Positions 8,738-17,566 of a stretch of DNA of 64,000 nucleotides are shown in pieces. Under the pieces are notes generated by a model. It did not search any database and was not told the DNA's origin. It saw only the letters and a program-made list of their open reading frames with translations. Position 1 is the stretch's first letter. Each line of letters opens with the position of its first letter. Source of the DNA: VAZQ01 sp035293945. Its GTDB lineage: Bacteria; Pseudomonadota; Alphaproteobacteria; Rhizobiales; Xanthobacteraceae. Made by a program: the position numbers and the translations under genes. The stretch covers positions 1-64,000 of the forward strand of contig DATGLV010000034.1 of NCBI GenBank assembly GCA_035293945.1. Direction: 5' to 3'.

Positions 8738-9423
8738 TGGGGGCAGAGCTGGATGGTCCGCGGCTGGAGCCGCGCGCAGGCGGGGCGGCGCGCCAACTCG
8801 TGGTGTTTCTGCATGGCTACGGGGCCGACGGCAAAGACCTGATCGACATCGGCCGCGCCTGGCAGCCGCTACTGCCTCATTGCGCGTTCGTGTCCCCGCA
8901 TGCGCCGGAGCCGTGCGGCCAGGCACCCATGGGCCGACAGTGGTTCTCTTTGACCTTTCGTGATCCCCAGGAGCGCTGGCGCGGAGTCAACAAAGCGGCG
9001 CCCATTCTCGAGCGGTTTCTTGATACCGAACTCGCCCGCCACCGGCTGCCGGCCTCGGCGCTTGCCCTGGTGGGCTTCAGCCAAGGCACCATGATGGCAC
9101 TGCATGTGGGGCTGCGGCGGCCGACCGCGCCATTCGCGATCGTCGGTTATTCGGGCGTCCTGGTCGAGCCGCCGCAGACGCAGGCGGAGAAGTTCGTGGC
9201 GGAGATCAAGTCGCGCCCGCCCATCCTGCTGGTGCACGGCGATCGCGACGATCTTATTCCGGTGCAGAGCCTGTTTCACGCCGCAAGCGGGCTTTCCGCG
9301 CTCGGGATCCCGGTCGAATGGCACATTTCGGCGGGAATCGGCCACGGCATCGATGAAGAGGGCCTGCGCCAGGGCGGCGAATTCCTGGCCAGGCGACAGC
9401 AGGTGAGCGGGCTGAAGGCTTGA
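8737..9423 (+). CDS. Phospholipase/carboxylesterase family alpha/beta hydrolase
   Basis: A 228-residue cytosolic serine hydrolase of the carboxylesterase/thioesterase (Abhydrolase_2) family. The nucleophile is Ser115 in GFSQG, the acid is probably Asp171 in HGDRDDLIP, and the base is His203 in GIGHGID. The oxyanion segment FLHGYGADGKDL lies near residue 24. Family members hydrolyse short-chain esters or acyl-thioesters; the natural substrate is unknown. The start ATG shares its first base with the stop of the upstream glycosylase gene, so the two are probably one transcript. Confidence 0.9.
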   Translation: MGAELDGPRLEPRAGGAARQLVVFLHGYGADGKDLIDIGRAWQPLLPHCAFVSPHAPEPCGQAPMGRQWFSLTFRDPQERWRGVNKAAPILERFLDTELARHRLPASALALVGFSQGTMMALHVGLRRPTAPFAIVGYSGVLVEPPQTQAEKFVAEIKSRPPILLVHGDRDDLIPVQSLFHAASGLSALGIPVEWHISAGIGHGIDEEGLRQGGEFLARRQQVSGLKA

Positions 9424-9495
9424 TTGGCGCTCTTCCCACCCCTGAGGGACGGCGCCTGCGGGGGGCCCCTCCACCGCATAAGCCTCGGGGCCTGC

Positions 9496-9524
9496 TTCAC
9501 AATCCTGTCACGCTCCCCTATAAA
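9496..9524 (+). promoter_or_regulatory. Probable sigma70-type promoter of the HNH nuclease gene
   Basis: TTCACA at 9496-9501 and TATAAA at 9519-9524 are separated by 17 nt, close to the sigma70 consensus. The expected start site lies about 45 nt before the GTG at 9577. This supports transcription of the HNH gene from its own promoter rather than from the upstream hydrolase. Confidence 0.5.
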
Positions 9525-9576
9525 CTACGGGCTTAAGCTGCATCCTGCAGTTCCAAGGAGGTCGAGGAACGCTGCC

Positions 9577-10134
9577 GTGAACGTGCATGTGTCGCCGTCG
9601 GCCTTTCCGGCTCTCGTGCTCAACGCGGACTTTCGCCCGCTCAGCTATTATCCGCTGTCGCTGTGGTCGTGGCAGGATGCCATCAAGGCCGTGTTCCTGG
9701 AGCGCGTGAACATCGTCGCGCACTATGATCGCGCGGTGCACAGCCCGAGCCTGGCGATGAAGCTGCCGAGCGTGGTCTCGCTCAAGACCTTCGTGAAACC
9801 CGCCACGCAGCCCGCCTTCACCCGCTTCAATGTGTTTCTGCGCGACAAGTTCTGCTGCCAATACTGCGGCTCGCGCGAGGACCTTACCTTCGATCACCTT
9901 TTGCCGCGCTCGCGCGGCGGCCACACGACCTGGGACAACGTTGTGGCGGCATGCTCGCCCTGCAACCTCCTCAAGGGCAATCTGACCGCAGCCGAGGCCA
10001 AGATGTGGCCGGCGCAAATGCCGTTTCAGCCCAGCGTGCACCACCTGCACCGCAACGGCCGGCTGTTTCCGCCCAACTATCTGCACGACAGCTGGCTCGA
10101 TTATTTGTACTGGGACACCGAGCTCGATCCGTAA
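9577..10134 (+). CDS. HNH endonuclease family protein
   Basis: A 185-residue HNH-fold protein with a structural zinc site made by Cys94/Cys97 (CCQYCG) and Cys126/Cys129 (CSPCN). The catalytic core is FDHLLPRSRGG (Asp106-His107) and the downstream asparagines. GTG 9577 was chosen because AAGGAGG and GAGG ribosome sites precede it, and because the family N-terminus (PALVLNADFRPLSYYPLSLW) begins right after. Proteins of this exact layout are widely conserved single-copy genes in alphaproteobacteria and are more likely housekeeping than mobile-element nucleases. Their DNA target is unknown. Confidence 0.9.
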   Translation: MNVHVSPSAFPALVLNADFRPLSYYPLSLWSWQDAIKAVFLERVNIVAHYDRAVHSPSLAMKLPSVVSLKTFVKPATQPAFTRFNVFLRDKFCCQYCGSREDLTFDHLLPRSRGGHTTWDNVVAACSPCNLLKGNLTAAEAKMWPAQMPFQPSVHHLHRNGRLFPPNYLHDSWLDYLYWDTELDP

Positions 10135-10153
10135 GGGCGATTGCTGAAAGCCT

Positions 10154-10174
10154 CGCGCAAAGCGGCATTGCGCG
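10154..10174. terminator. Possible bidirectional terminator hairpin
   Basis: CGCGCAA, 7-nt loop, TTGCGCG forms a perfect 7-bp stem between the convergent HNH and dsbB genes. No uninterrupted T-tract follows directly, so the call rests on position and symmetry. Confidence 0.4.
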
Positions 10175-10199
10175 CCCCGCCCTTTAATTCAGCCGCGCG

Positions 10200-10781
10200 T
10201 TATTCAGCCACGCGTTGCTGCTTCCAGCCCGCCCAAAACCCTGCACCTGCGATCACCGCCAGCATGAGCGAGATCAGGGCGTCGTAGCCGGCAAGCGAAA
10301 TGCCGAGAAAGGTCCAGGCTGCCTCGTCGCAGCGCGGCACATGGATCGACTGCAATTGCTTGAGCAGGCCACCCGCGCCGAGCCCCGCAAAGTTCCCCGT
10401 GCAGTCGCGCGGCCCCTCCCACAATTTCCATTCGACGCCGGCGTGATAGGTCGCAAAGCCTGCATTCCACAGCATCCCGGCCGCAATGGCCAAGAGGGCG
10501 AGCAGCAGCACCTTGCGTGAAGCCCCGACCTGCTCGCCGAGCACCACAAGCACCGCCAGCGGGATGGCGAAATAATAGGGGAAGCGCTCCTGAAGACACA
10601 TCGGGCACGGCTGGTAGCCGAGCCCATATTGGAAGAACCAGGCCCCCAGGATCGTCGCCGCGCCCAGCGCGGCGACTGCCGCGGCAGCAGCCGTGATGGG
10701 CCGCGCGCGGACCACCTCGGTGACCGAGGCCGGGATGGCTCGCCTCTCGATCTTTGCTTCCATGGCCTCTGTCCCGGTCAA
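10200..10781 (-). CDS. dsbB: Disulfide bond formation protein B (DsbB)
   Basis: Inner-membrane quinone reductase that reoxidises periplasmic DsbA. The 193-residue protein has four hydrophobic helices. The first periplasmic loop carries the redox pair Cys59-Pro-Met-Cys62 in YQPCPMCLQERFPYY, and the second loop carries Cys127 and Cys151. Both pairs are retained, so it should be active. A possible alternative start is ATG 10763, giving a shorter cytoplasmic tail. No dsbA lies in the window. Confidence 0.92.
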   Translation of the reverse strand: MTGTEAMEAKIERRAIPASVTEVVRARPITAAAAAVAALGAATILGAWFFQYGLGYQPCPMCLQERFPYYFAIPLAVLVVLGEQVGASRKVLLLALLAIAAGMLWNAGFATYHAGVEWKLWEGPRDCTGNFAGLGAGGLLKQLQSIHVPRCDEAAWTFLGISLAGYDALISLMLAVIAGAGFWAGWKQQRVAE

Positions 10782-10851
10782 AGCTGTCTTTATCGACTCC
10801 CGCCCCGCACCCTACCACCAGATCATTGCGTTGGAACCGCGTCACAACACG

Positions 10852-10879
10852 TTGACCCGCCGCCGCCGCCCACTATGAT
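10852..10879 (+). promoter_or_regulatory. Promoter of tRNA-Leu
   Basis: TTGACC (10852-10857) and TATGAT (10874-10879) are spaced by 16 nt and end 10 nt before the first base of the tRNA. This is a close match to a sigma70 promoter placed for a tRNA with almost no 5' leader. Confidence 0.7.
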
Positions 10880-10889
10880 CCGCCCGCCT

Positions 10890-10976
10890 GCCCCTGTGGC
10901 GGAATTGGTAGACGCGCCTGACTCAAAATCAGGTGGTGGCAACATCGTGCTGGTTCGAGTCCGGCCAGGGGCACCA
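10890..10976 (+). tRNA. tRNA-Leu (anticodon CAA)
   Basis: An 87-nt class II tRNA. The acceptor arms GCCCCTG and CAGGGGC pair perfectly and CCA is encoded at 10974-10976. The anticodon stem CCTGA/TCAGG encloses loop CTCAAAA, giving anticodon CAA for UUG codons. A variable arm follows, and then the TTCGAGTCC T-loop. No duplicate of the 3' end was seen nearby, so there is no sign of an element integrated here. Confidence 0.97.
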
Positions 10977-11046
10977 ATTCATAAATTCAGATCTGCCGGA
11001 CCGGCGACGGGGCTTTGCGGCAGCGTCCCGGCCGCGAGTGAGCGCG

Positions 11047-12171
11047 CTAACCTTTGGGACTTATCGCCAGAGGCGCTATCGCGATCAGCGCTGCAGCGGC
11101 GCCCAGCGCGAACGGCTCGGCGTTCGAGGCGCCGGCAACAAGCCCTCCCAACGGGCCGGCGACAGCAACGCCCAGGTCCCACGCGGACGTCACTGCGCCC
11201 AGGGCTGCGGTGCGTTCGCGCGGATCCGCAGCTTTCGTTACCAGGCTGGTTACGCTTGGGATGAGCAGGGAAAGCCCTGCGCCTGTTAATGCCGTCGAAG
11301 CGAAAGCGAGCCACTCCACATGGGCGAGAAACAACCCGGCAAGCCCCGCTGACTCGATCAGGAAGGCCGACAGAAGCACCGGCCTCGCGCCGAAGCGATC
11401 TGCATATCCGCTGCCCAGGAACCGTGCGGTCATGAACGCGATGCCGAACACCGTGAGCGCGAAGTTTTGGCCCGCAAAGTCAAGAGCCGCGAAGCGTGGC
11501 ACCAGAAACGCTGCGATGATTCCATATCCGATGCTGGCGAATACGCCTGAAGCGCCGGGCACCCATGCTGCCCTTGGAAACAAGGCGCGGCGAATACCGC
11601 CGCACAAGACACGATCCTCAGGCCGCGTCGACCCAACCAACGCCCAGGCGAGCATCGGAATGATGGTCGCGGCAATCCAGACGTTGCGATAAGTGCCGAT
11701 CGCCAAGAGCGCGGTCGCGAGCATTGGGCCCGAGGCCAGTCCCATCCACATCGACAGGCCAAAATGCCCTGCCACCTTGCCGCGCTGCGATTGCGCTGTC
11801 TGCGCCAGGATCCAGCCGATGGAGCCGGTGAAGAGTGCGCCTTCGCCCGCGCCAAGGAAGAGGCGGGCAAGAACCAAAACGGGCAGGCTTGTCGCCACCA
11901 CGTGACCAATGCCGCCGATCAGGCCAAGCACGGCTCCGGCCATGGCCACGCGACGTCCGCCGCTCTGATCGGCAAACCGTCCCGAGACCGGGCGGGAGAT
12001 CATGGTGGCCAGAGACCCGATCGTCACCGCCAGGCCGGCGGTGATGGCATTCGCCCCCAACCGCTCGTGCGCATAGGCCGGCATGACCTGGATCGTCATG
12101 CCGATCGCACCAAAGCCGAGGAAGCAGGCCGACCAGAGCCGCCGGTAAGGAACTGCTCTTCCTTGAATCAT
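11047..12171 (-). CDS. Major facilitator superfamily transporter
   Basis: A 374-residue, 12-helix-type secondary transporter. The loop 2-3 motif appears as SGRFADQSGGRRVAMAG and a related motif as GSGYADRFGARPVLLSA in the second half. ATG 12171 was chosen because upstream codons would run into the regulator gene and are not membrane-like. The gene is divergent from the LysR-type gene at 12264 across a 92-bp AT-rich gap, which usually means the regulator controls the transporter. The substrate is unknown; drug or metabolite efflux is plausible. Confidence 0.88.
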   Translation of the reverse strand: MIQGRAVPYRRLWSACFLGFGAIGMTIQVMPAYAHERLGANAITAGLAVTIGSLATMISRPVSGRFADQSGGRRVAMAGAVLGLIGGIGHVVATSLPVLVLARLFLGAGEGALFTGSIGWILAQTAQSQRGKVAGHFGLSMWMGLASGPMLATALLAIGTYRNVWIAATIIPMLAWALVGSTRPEDRVLCGGIRRALFPRAAWVPGASGVFASIGYGIIAAFLVPRFAALDFAGQNFALTVFGIAFMTARFLGSGYADRFGARPVLLSAFLIESAGLAGLFLAHVEWLAFASTALTGAGLSLLIPSVTSLVTKAADPRERTAALGAVTSAWDLGVAVAGPLGGLVAGASNAEPFALGAAAALIAIAPLAISPKG

Positions 12172-12263
12172 ATCATCAAATCCGCATATTGTTTGATGAC
12201 ATGATACGTTTTTAGTTATATGACGCAATTTAGTTATTATCATAAAGATTATGAGAGAGTCGC
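12172..12263. promoter_or_regulatory. AT-rich divergent promoter/operator between MFS and LysR genes
   Basis: This 92-bp gap is strikingly AT-rich for the window. It contains an inverted repeat TCATCAAA (12173-12180) / TTTGATGA (12192-12199), a second inverted pair ATGATA (12201-12206) / TATCAT (12238-12243), and a direct repeat TTTAGTTAT at 12211-12219 and 12229-12237, 18 bp apart. Such nested repeats fit LysR-type dimer sites overlapping two back-to-back promoters. Confidence 0.6.
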
Positions 12264-13178
12264 ATGAACACACGAGACCTAGAGGCTTTTCTGGCGGTGG
12301 TGGAGACCGGCTCCATCGTTGGAGCCTCAATGCGGCTTCATCTCACGCAGCCGGGGGTGAGCCGCCGCATCCAGAGTCTGGAAGAACAGCTTGGCGTCGC
12401 GTTGCTTGATCGACAGTCGAAGCCGCTGAAGCCGACAGCGGCGGGGCGCGAGACCTACGCGCACGGGCGGCGGGTCCTGCGGGTGTTGGACGACCTCAAG
12501 ACGGGGCTGTCGCCCGAGGGAGTGGTCAGCGGCGAGTTCCGGCTCGGCATTTCGCCTTATTTGTCCGAGGTCGGGATAACATCGCTCGCCGATCGGCTCC
12601 GTGACAACTTTCCGGATCTGACGCTGCGCATCACAGCCGGATGGCCCGAGCGACTTTTGGAGCAGCTTTGCGGCAACGAGATCGACGTCGCGGCGTTTTG
12701 TCTTCCGGTTGGACTTGATCCGCCGACTGAGATCGAGGCGGACGCCCTCGACATCCAGCCGCTTTTGGTTGCGGCCTCGCGAAGTCTGGACCTGCCTTCT
12801 CCGGCGCGGCTGCAAGACCTGTCACGACTTCCGTGGATCATCAGCCAAGACGGCTGCGGCTTCCGAAGCGCAATCCAGCGCCGGTTCGAGCAGGAGCATC
12901 TTTCTTTGCGGATAGGCATAGAGGCCCTCAGCTCGGACCTTCGCCTATCCCTTGTCGCGCGCGGGCTAGGAATCACCCTGGCGACAAGAGCTGCCATTGA
13001 AAGCAGCCCGCTGCGCGATGCCCTCCGGGTCATTCCTGTGCGGGACTTCGAACCGAGAGTCCGAGCCTGGATCGTTCGTCGTCCCCCGGTCGGCAGGCTT
13101 GTGAAGCCCATCGCGTGTCTCACGAGCGCGCTGGAAGCTGCAATTGGTGCGCAGGGCCCCAGTTCAAGTCACGGCTGA
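12264..13178 (+). CDS. LysR-family transcriptional regulator
   Basis: A 304-residue LysR regulator. The N-terminal winged helix-turn-helix (about 1-60) reads MNTRDLEAFLAVVETGSIV, followed by the typical LTQPGVSRRIQSLEEQLG. The effector-binding periplasmic-binding-protein-like domain covers about 90-295. It probably controls the divergent MFS transporter and itself through the repeats in the gap. The inducer is unknown. Confidence 0.93.
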   Translation: MNTRDLEAFLAVVETGSIVGASMRLHLTQPGVSRRIQSLEEQLGVALLDRQSKPLKPTAAGRETYAHGRRVLRVLDDLKTGLSPEGVVSGEFRLGISPYLSEVGITSLADRLRDNFPDLTLRITAGWPERLLEQLCGNEIDVAAFCLPVGLDPPTEIEADALDIQPLLVAASRSLDLPSPARLQDLSRLPWIISQDGCGFRSAIQRRFEQEHLSLRIGIEALSSDLRLSLVARGLGITLATRAAIESSPLRDALRVIPVRDFEPRVRAWIVRRPPVGRLVKPIACLTSALEAAIGAQGPSSSHG

Positions 13179-13455
13179 CGCACGAGCACGCACCGCAACC
13201 GCGGAGAAGTCCAGCGCAGAGCCAGGCCCCCGCCAGCCGATGCCAACCTCTTCATTGCGCGCGCTAGACCTTCAAGCTCGCCATGTTGTATGAGGGATCA
13301 CCGAACCAGGGCCAAAGGCCGGGTTTCCGGCGCGATCACCCAGCTCCCGACAGAGTGAAAGAGATTCCAGTCGAGATGATTCCCGCAGAACTGCGCCACG
13401 ACGGTCGTCCGGTGCGAAAACGATCGTAAGTCGCTGATACGGTTGAGAGCAATTG

Positions 13456-14817
13456 ATGAGCGACGATCTGGCGGACCGGGTCACGCGATTTTTCTGGTGG
13501 CATTCAATCGACCTTGGCCAAGGAATAATCACGCCAGGTGGCAAGTCACTGGCGCTACAAGAGCAAGAGTCCGCGGCTTTCTTCGATCGCGTCGACCTGA
13601 CGGGTTGCAGCGTCCTCGATATCGGCGCCTGGAATGGATTTTACAGCTTCGAGGCCAAGCGTCGCGGCGCCGGCCGTGTGCTGGCGACAGACTCATATTG
13701 CTGGAGCGATGATCGGTTCAAGGGGCGCGAGGCGTTCGACCTGGCCCGGGAAGCTCTCGGCGCCGACGTCGAGGCCCAAGAAATTGATGTTGCCGACATC
13801 AAGCCTGAGACGACCGGCGCTTTCGACATCGTCCTGTTCCTTGGCGTTTTCTATCACCGTTATGATCCGATCGAAGCGCTCGCGCGCGCTGCCAGCGTGG
13901 CAAAAGAGTTGCTGATTGTGGAATCCCATATCGATCTGCAGACATTGGATCGGCCCGCGATGGCATTCTATCCGGGAAACGAATTGCTCGATGATGCCAC
14001 CAACTGGTGGGGACCAAATTTACCATGCCTGCAGGCCTTATTGCGCGGCCATGGGTTCTCCGAGATCGAAATTGCTTTTCATCCACAAACGCAAAATCGA
14101 GCCGTGCTCCACGCCTGGCGATCGACACGATTGCGTCGCGCCCCACTTGCGGCGCCGGTTCAGCTTACGTCGGAGAGCGCCGTAAGCGGCGCGCCGACGC
14201 AGAGCAGCCGGACCTCCTCCGAGAATCCCGCTGGAGACAGCGCTCCTGACCGGGGCCAATCCCAGCTCGGCGAGTTCTCCATGCTCCTCAACAAGTCGAA
14301 TCCCGAACATCGCGGGATGCCGGTCGATGTAGGGGCTCACCCGCGCCGAGACTCGAGCTCTTACAACCCGAACCCTGGTGCATCGCCGGCGTCGACGCTG
14401 GACAGCGGCAACGTGATGCAAAAGATTGTCGATCCGGCGGAATATGTCCAAAAATTTTGTGAAGAGATCGGCGCGCCCGTCGTTCGCAGTAACATGGCCG
14501 CGGAAACCGGGATCAAACAACACGGCAAGCGGCGGCTATTCTTGCGCATGTATCAATACAAAGGAAGGCCCTTTGTCGTCAGGGCTTATGAACGAATCCT
14601 CGGCAGGCATCCGGAACCGGAAGAAATCCAATCGGCGCAATCGGCATTTTTCGAAGGGCGGCACTCCCGCACGTCCCTGATGCTTTCGCTGCGATTTGGT
14701 GAGGAAGGTCGGCTGGCAAGCTCTTGCAACCTCGTGGGGCTTTCGGCACTGCGCGTCTTGTGGAACGTCATGCACGGTCGCAAACGGCAGATCGCCCCGC
14801 TCGCGAAGGAGCGATAA
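13456..14817 (+). CDS. SAM-dependent methyltransferase fused to a DUF4214-like domain
   Basis: A 453-residue two-part protein. Residues about 1-220 form a class I methyltransferase similar to the CmoB/DUF1698 type, with SAM motif I in VLDIGAWNGFYSFEAKRRGA and a later FLGVFYHRYDPIEAL segment. A polar, Ser/Pro-rich linker of about 100 residues follows. The C-terminal domain (about 371-417: FVVRAYERILGRHPEPEEI and the following RTSLMLSLRFGEEG) resembles DUF4214, a module found in surface-glycan proteins. ATG 13456 follows GAGAG; an in-frame TTG sits one codon earlier. The next two genes are glycosyltransferases, so a sugar or glycan is a more likely methyl acceptor than tRNA. Confidence 0.8.
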   Translation: MSDDLADRVTRFFWWHSIDLGQGIITPGGKSLALQEQESAAFFDRVDLTGCSVLDIGAWNGFYSFEAKRRGAGRVLATDSYCWSDDRFKGREAFDLAREALGADVEAQEIDVADIKPETTGAFDIVLFLGVFYHRYDPIEALARAASVAKELLIVESHIDLQTLDRPAMAFYPGNELLDDATNWWGPNLPCLQALLRGHGFSEIEIAFHPQTQNRAVLHAWRSTRLRRAPLAAPVQLTSESAVSGAPTQSSRTSSENPAGDSAPDRGQSQLGEFSMLLNKSNPEHRGMPVDVGAHPRRDSSSYNPNPGASPASTLDSGNVMQKIVDPAEYVQKFCEEIGAPVVRSNMAAETGIKQHGKRRLFLRMYQYKGRPFVVRAYERILGRHPEPEEIQSAQSAFFEGRHSRTSLMLSLRFGEEGRLASSCNLVGLSALRVLWNVMHGRKRQIAPLAKER

Positions 14818-14821
14818 CAGC

Positions 14822-16102
14822 ATGGCGCCCCGTTTATCGGCCGCGGTGGAGCGTGTGCTGTACAGCCACCGGATCGGTGCGTACCGGTTTCCCGGGTCAC
14901 GCACCATCCCGTTCGGGCACGCCCACCACTCCCATGCACTCGTTTGTCGCCGCATTCTCGGATCGCTGGCTCATCTTGGAATCGAAGCCCACGAGCTCGT
15001 ACGCCCCGAAATGTACGCGGCGCCCGTTGCCTTTCAATCCATCGATGGCTTTCGCCGCGGCGATATCCACCTTATTTTCAAACCCATAGAAGAAATCCGG
15101 ATTTTGCGTGGCGCCTACAACATCGCTTGCGTTCTGTGGGAATTCGATCAACTCAATAGCCATGCGAGATCAGACGATCCGTTCACGCACCACGTCAGAA
15201 TGCTCAAAATGGTCGATGAGGTGTGGTGCTATTGCACGTTCACCCGTGCCGTCGTTCAGAAATATTTTGCCAATGTTCATTTCATTCCGGTGCCATTTGC
15301 GGCTCCTGGACGAACCAACAACCTGAGCCTGGAATCGCGCATTACCTCCGACCTCTCTTCGATTCCCACTCTGCATGTCGCATCGCGGAGATTCGGCAAG
15401 CTCGAGGGCTTCCTCAAGGCCATCCCCTCGATGAATTTCGTTGCGCTTTCTGTATTCAATCCAGGCGATCCTCGTAAGAACATTGCAAACATTTTGAGGG
15501 CGTTTACGCTATTTCAATTGAATAAGCCCGGCGCCGTCCTGGTCTTGAAGTTGATAGTCGACAACGACAATCATCCCCTGGAGACTGCGCTGTCCCTGAT
15601 CGAGCAACATTGTGCGGCCGAGGATTGCGCCAAGACAATCCTCGTGATCACCGAGGAGATGCCAACCGACCGTCTGGCCAGTCTTTATCGTTTAGCCGAC
15701 TTCTATATTTGCGCCTCGCGTTGCGAGGGAGTGGGAATGCCGCTCCTCGAAGCCATGGGGTACGGCGCGATACCAATTGCGGTCGACAACACCGCGATGG
15801 CGGATTACATCAACGAGCAGAATGCTTTTGTCATTTCCTCGAAGTCCGAGCTTGCTCCTCCGGACAGCAACAGCTCGTTAAATCCCGACCTGCACTGGTA
15901 TGATGCAGGCGTGACCTCGATTTCGCTCGCGCTCGAGAACGCCTATCATTCATCTCCTGAGGTTTGCGACAATAAACGTCGCGCGGCCATTCAAACCGTG
16001 CAGACGCATTATTCAGTGGAGACATGCGCGTCACACCTCAATGCTCGGTTGCGAGCAGTGCGGCCTGCGTCCGCTGCGCCAATATATGACGCCGCAAAAT
16101 GA
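14822..16102 (+). CDS. Glycosyltransferase (GT-B fold, group 1/GT4-like)
   Basis: A 426-residue glycosyltransferase. The C-terminal nucleotide-sugar domain carries the GT4-type motif EGVGMPLLEAMGYGAIPIAV, preceded by a DFYICASR strand. The N-terminal acceptor half includes NIACVLWEFDQLNSH. ATG 14822 has AAGGAG 9 nt upstream and sits 4 nt after the methyltransferase stop. It overlaps the next gene by 4 nt (ATGA). Codon use and base composition seem less GC-rich than the flanking housekeeping genes, as often seen in surface-polysaccharide loci. Donor and acceptor sugars are unknown. Confidence 0.85.
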   Translation: MAPRLSAAVERVLYSHRIGAYRFPGSRTIPFGHAHHSHALVCRRILGSLAHLGIEAHELVRPEMYAAPVAFQSIDGFRRGDIHLIFKPIEEIRILRGAYNIACVLWEFDQLNSHARSDDPFTHHVRMLKMVDEVWCYCTFTRAVVQKYFANVHFIPVPFAAPGRTNNLSLESRITSDLSSIPTLHVASRRFGKLEGFLKAIPSMNFVALSVFNPGDPRKNIANILRAFTLFQLNKPGAVLVLKLIVDNDNHPLETALSLIEQHCAAEDCAKTILVITEEMPTDRLASLYRLADFYICASRCEGVGMPLLEAMGYGAIPIAVDNTAMADYINEQNAFVISSKSELAPPDSNSSLNPDLHWYDAGVTSISLALENAYHSSPEVCDNKRRAAIQTVQTHYSVETCASHLNARLRAVRPASAAPIYDAAK

Positions 16103-17271
16103 GCTACCGATTCGCGGATCTGCCCCCTCACATTCAGGTGGCGTTCGATATTTCTCCGCTCGGGGAAATTCGATTCACCGGCATATCGAACGTGGTGGCG
16201 AAACTGCTTGCCCACTTGAGATCTGTCTGCGGCGGACGCCTGCATGCATTCAGCTGCGGCGTGGTCGTCCCCGAGGCTGTCATCAGCGAGGTCCTGGCGT
16301 CCGCCAGCGGCGTCGCACTGCGCGAATTCAAAGGCGGGCGTTCGGTGTTCAGCCTTGTGGCGGAGCGTCCTGATCAGACGTTCCTCGGCTTGTTCGGTGG
16401 CGTAAAGACGGTCAACAACCTGTTTCCCTTCGAAGCACAGATCGTCTACGACCTGACCATCCTGTTGACTCGGGAATGCCACTCGCGTGGGGCGATGGAT
16501 CATCACCTCGGCGCGTTGGAGCGGGATTCGACGTCCAATGACTTGTCGATCTGCATTTCAAATGCAACGCGCGACGATTTCATTACTTATCTGGGTGTGG
16601 CACCGCAATCCGCCATCGTGATCCCCCCGGGCGTCGACCCGCCTCGCAATATCGAATCCCAATTACGGTCGTTTGACGAACGCTATAAGGTCGAGCCCTA
16701 TTTCATCGTGCTCAACACCATCGAGCCGCGCAAGAACGTCCCTCTGGTGCTCAGGATGATGCGCGAGCATGCCGGCTGCGTCGACGGGCTGCTCGCCGTA
16801 TTTGTCGGTCATCATGGCTGGGGGCCGAGCTTTGCCGGCTTGATCGCCGAGGCCGGCCTCACCGACATGTTCGCCAGCGGACGCATCCGGCACTTGGGCT
16901 ACGTGGGCGATCTCGAACGCGAGGTTTTGCTGAGGAAAGCCGAGTTCCTCATCTATCCCTCGTTCTACGAAGGATTTGGCTTGCCGGTTTTGGAAGCATT
17001 GCGGGTGGGCTGTCCGGTGGTTTCGTCCTTTTCGTCGAGCTTGCCCGAGGCGGGGGGAGACGCCGCCTGCTATTTCGATCCGTTGGATGCCGCCAGCCTG
17101 GCAAATGCCATCACCAGGATGCGGGTGGACTTGGCTGCCGACGCGACCCGCGTGCGCAAACGCGGACAAGCGCATGCGGCGCACTTTGGATGGGATCGCT
17201 TCTGCGCCGGTGTGGAGGCGGCCGTTTGCCGCGCGGCGGCTGCAAAGCTGGGGCTGAATCTCGGTAGGTAG
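16099..17271 (+). CDS. Glycosyltransferase family 4 protein
   Basis: A 390-residue GT-B enzyme that probably adds a sugar to a surface glycan. It has the family E-x7-E motif EGFGLPVLEALRVGCPVV near residue 290, a donor-binding stretch around FIVLNTIEPRKNVPLVL, and RIRHLGYVGDLEREVLLRKA. The layout matches mannosyltransferase-like GT4 enzymes. Its ATG overlaps the stop of the preceding glycosyltransferase (ATGA), so translation is probably coupled within a three-gene operon starting at 13456. No polymerase, flippase or priming transferase lies next to it. Confidence 0.88.
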   Translation: MSYRFADLPPHIQVAFDISPLGEIRFTGISNVVAKLLAHLRSVCGGRLHAFSCGVVVPEAVISEVLASASGVALREFKGGRSVFSLVAERPDQTFLGLFGGVKTVNNLFPFEAQIVYDLTILLTRECHSRGAMDHHLGALERDSTSNDLSICISNATRDDFITYLGVAPQSAIVIPPGVDPPRNIESQLRSFDERYKVEPYFIVLNTIEPRKNVPLVLRMMREHAGCVDGLLAVFVGHHGWGPSFAGLIAEAGLTDMFASGRIRHLGYVGDLEREVLLRKAEFLIYPSFYEGFGLPVLEALRVGCPVVSSFSSSLPEAGGDAACYFDPLDAASLANAITRMRVDLAADATRVRKRGQAHAAHFGWDRFCAGVEAAVCRAAAAKLGLNLGR

Positions 17272-17329
17272 GATGCCGCACCATCACAGCCTGGTTGGCG
17301 CGGAATGGCCTTGTGATCGCCGGCCGGCA

Positions 17330-17566
17330 TCAAACCGGCACTCGGCAGCCTTGCTCTCTCAGCAGACTTCGCAGGCGAAGCGTGTTCACCGGCAGGAGCA
17401 AGCAGTGCAGGCACAATACCGGCGGGATCCAAACAAGCGATCCATAGGTGATGAATGCAATATTGCTGAGGATGGCCAGGACCCGCAGCAGGCGCATATT
17501 GTTGGTCAGGAACGTGAGAAGCACCATTGCGGAGGCAAGGTATCCGGCAAAATCAGTCATCGTCAT
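17330..17566 (-). CDS. Small inner-membrane protein (YgjV-like)
   Basis: A 78-residue protein with two or three hydrophobic helices. The arrangement LLRVLAILSNIAFITYGSL, then PPVLCLHCLLLPVNTLRL resembles small YgjV-like membrane proteins and the membrane part of some cyclic-nucleotide-binding proteins in rhizobia. It stands alone, convergent with the glycosyltransferase operon. The function is unknown. Confidence 0.65.
   Translation of the reverse strand: MTMTDFAGYLASAMVLLTFLTNNMRLLRVLAILSNIAFITYGSLVWIPPVLCLHCLLLPVNTLRLRSLLREQGCRVPV

Noticed and set aside
10890..13178. Integrated element after tRNA-Leu
   Set aside because: No integrase and no repeat of the tRNA 3' end were found; only an MFS/LysR pair follows.
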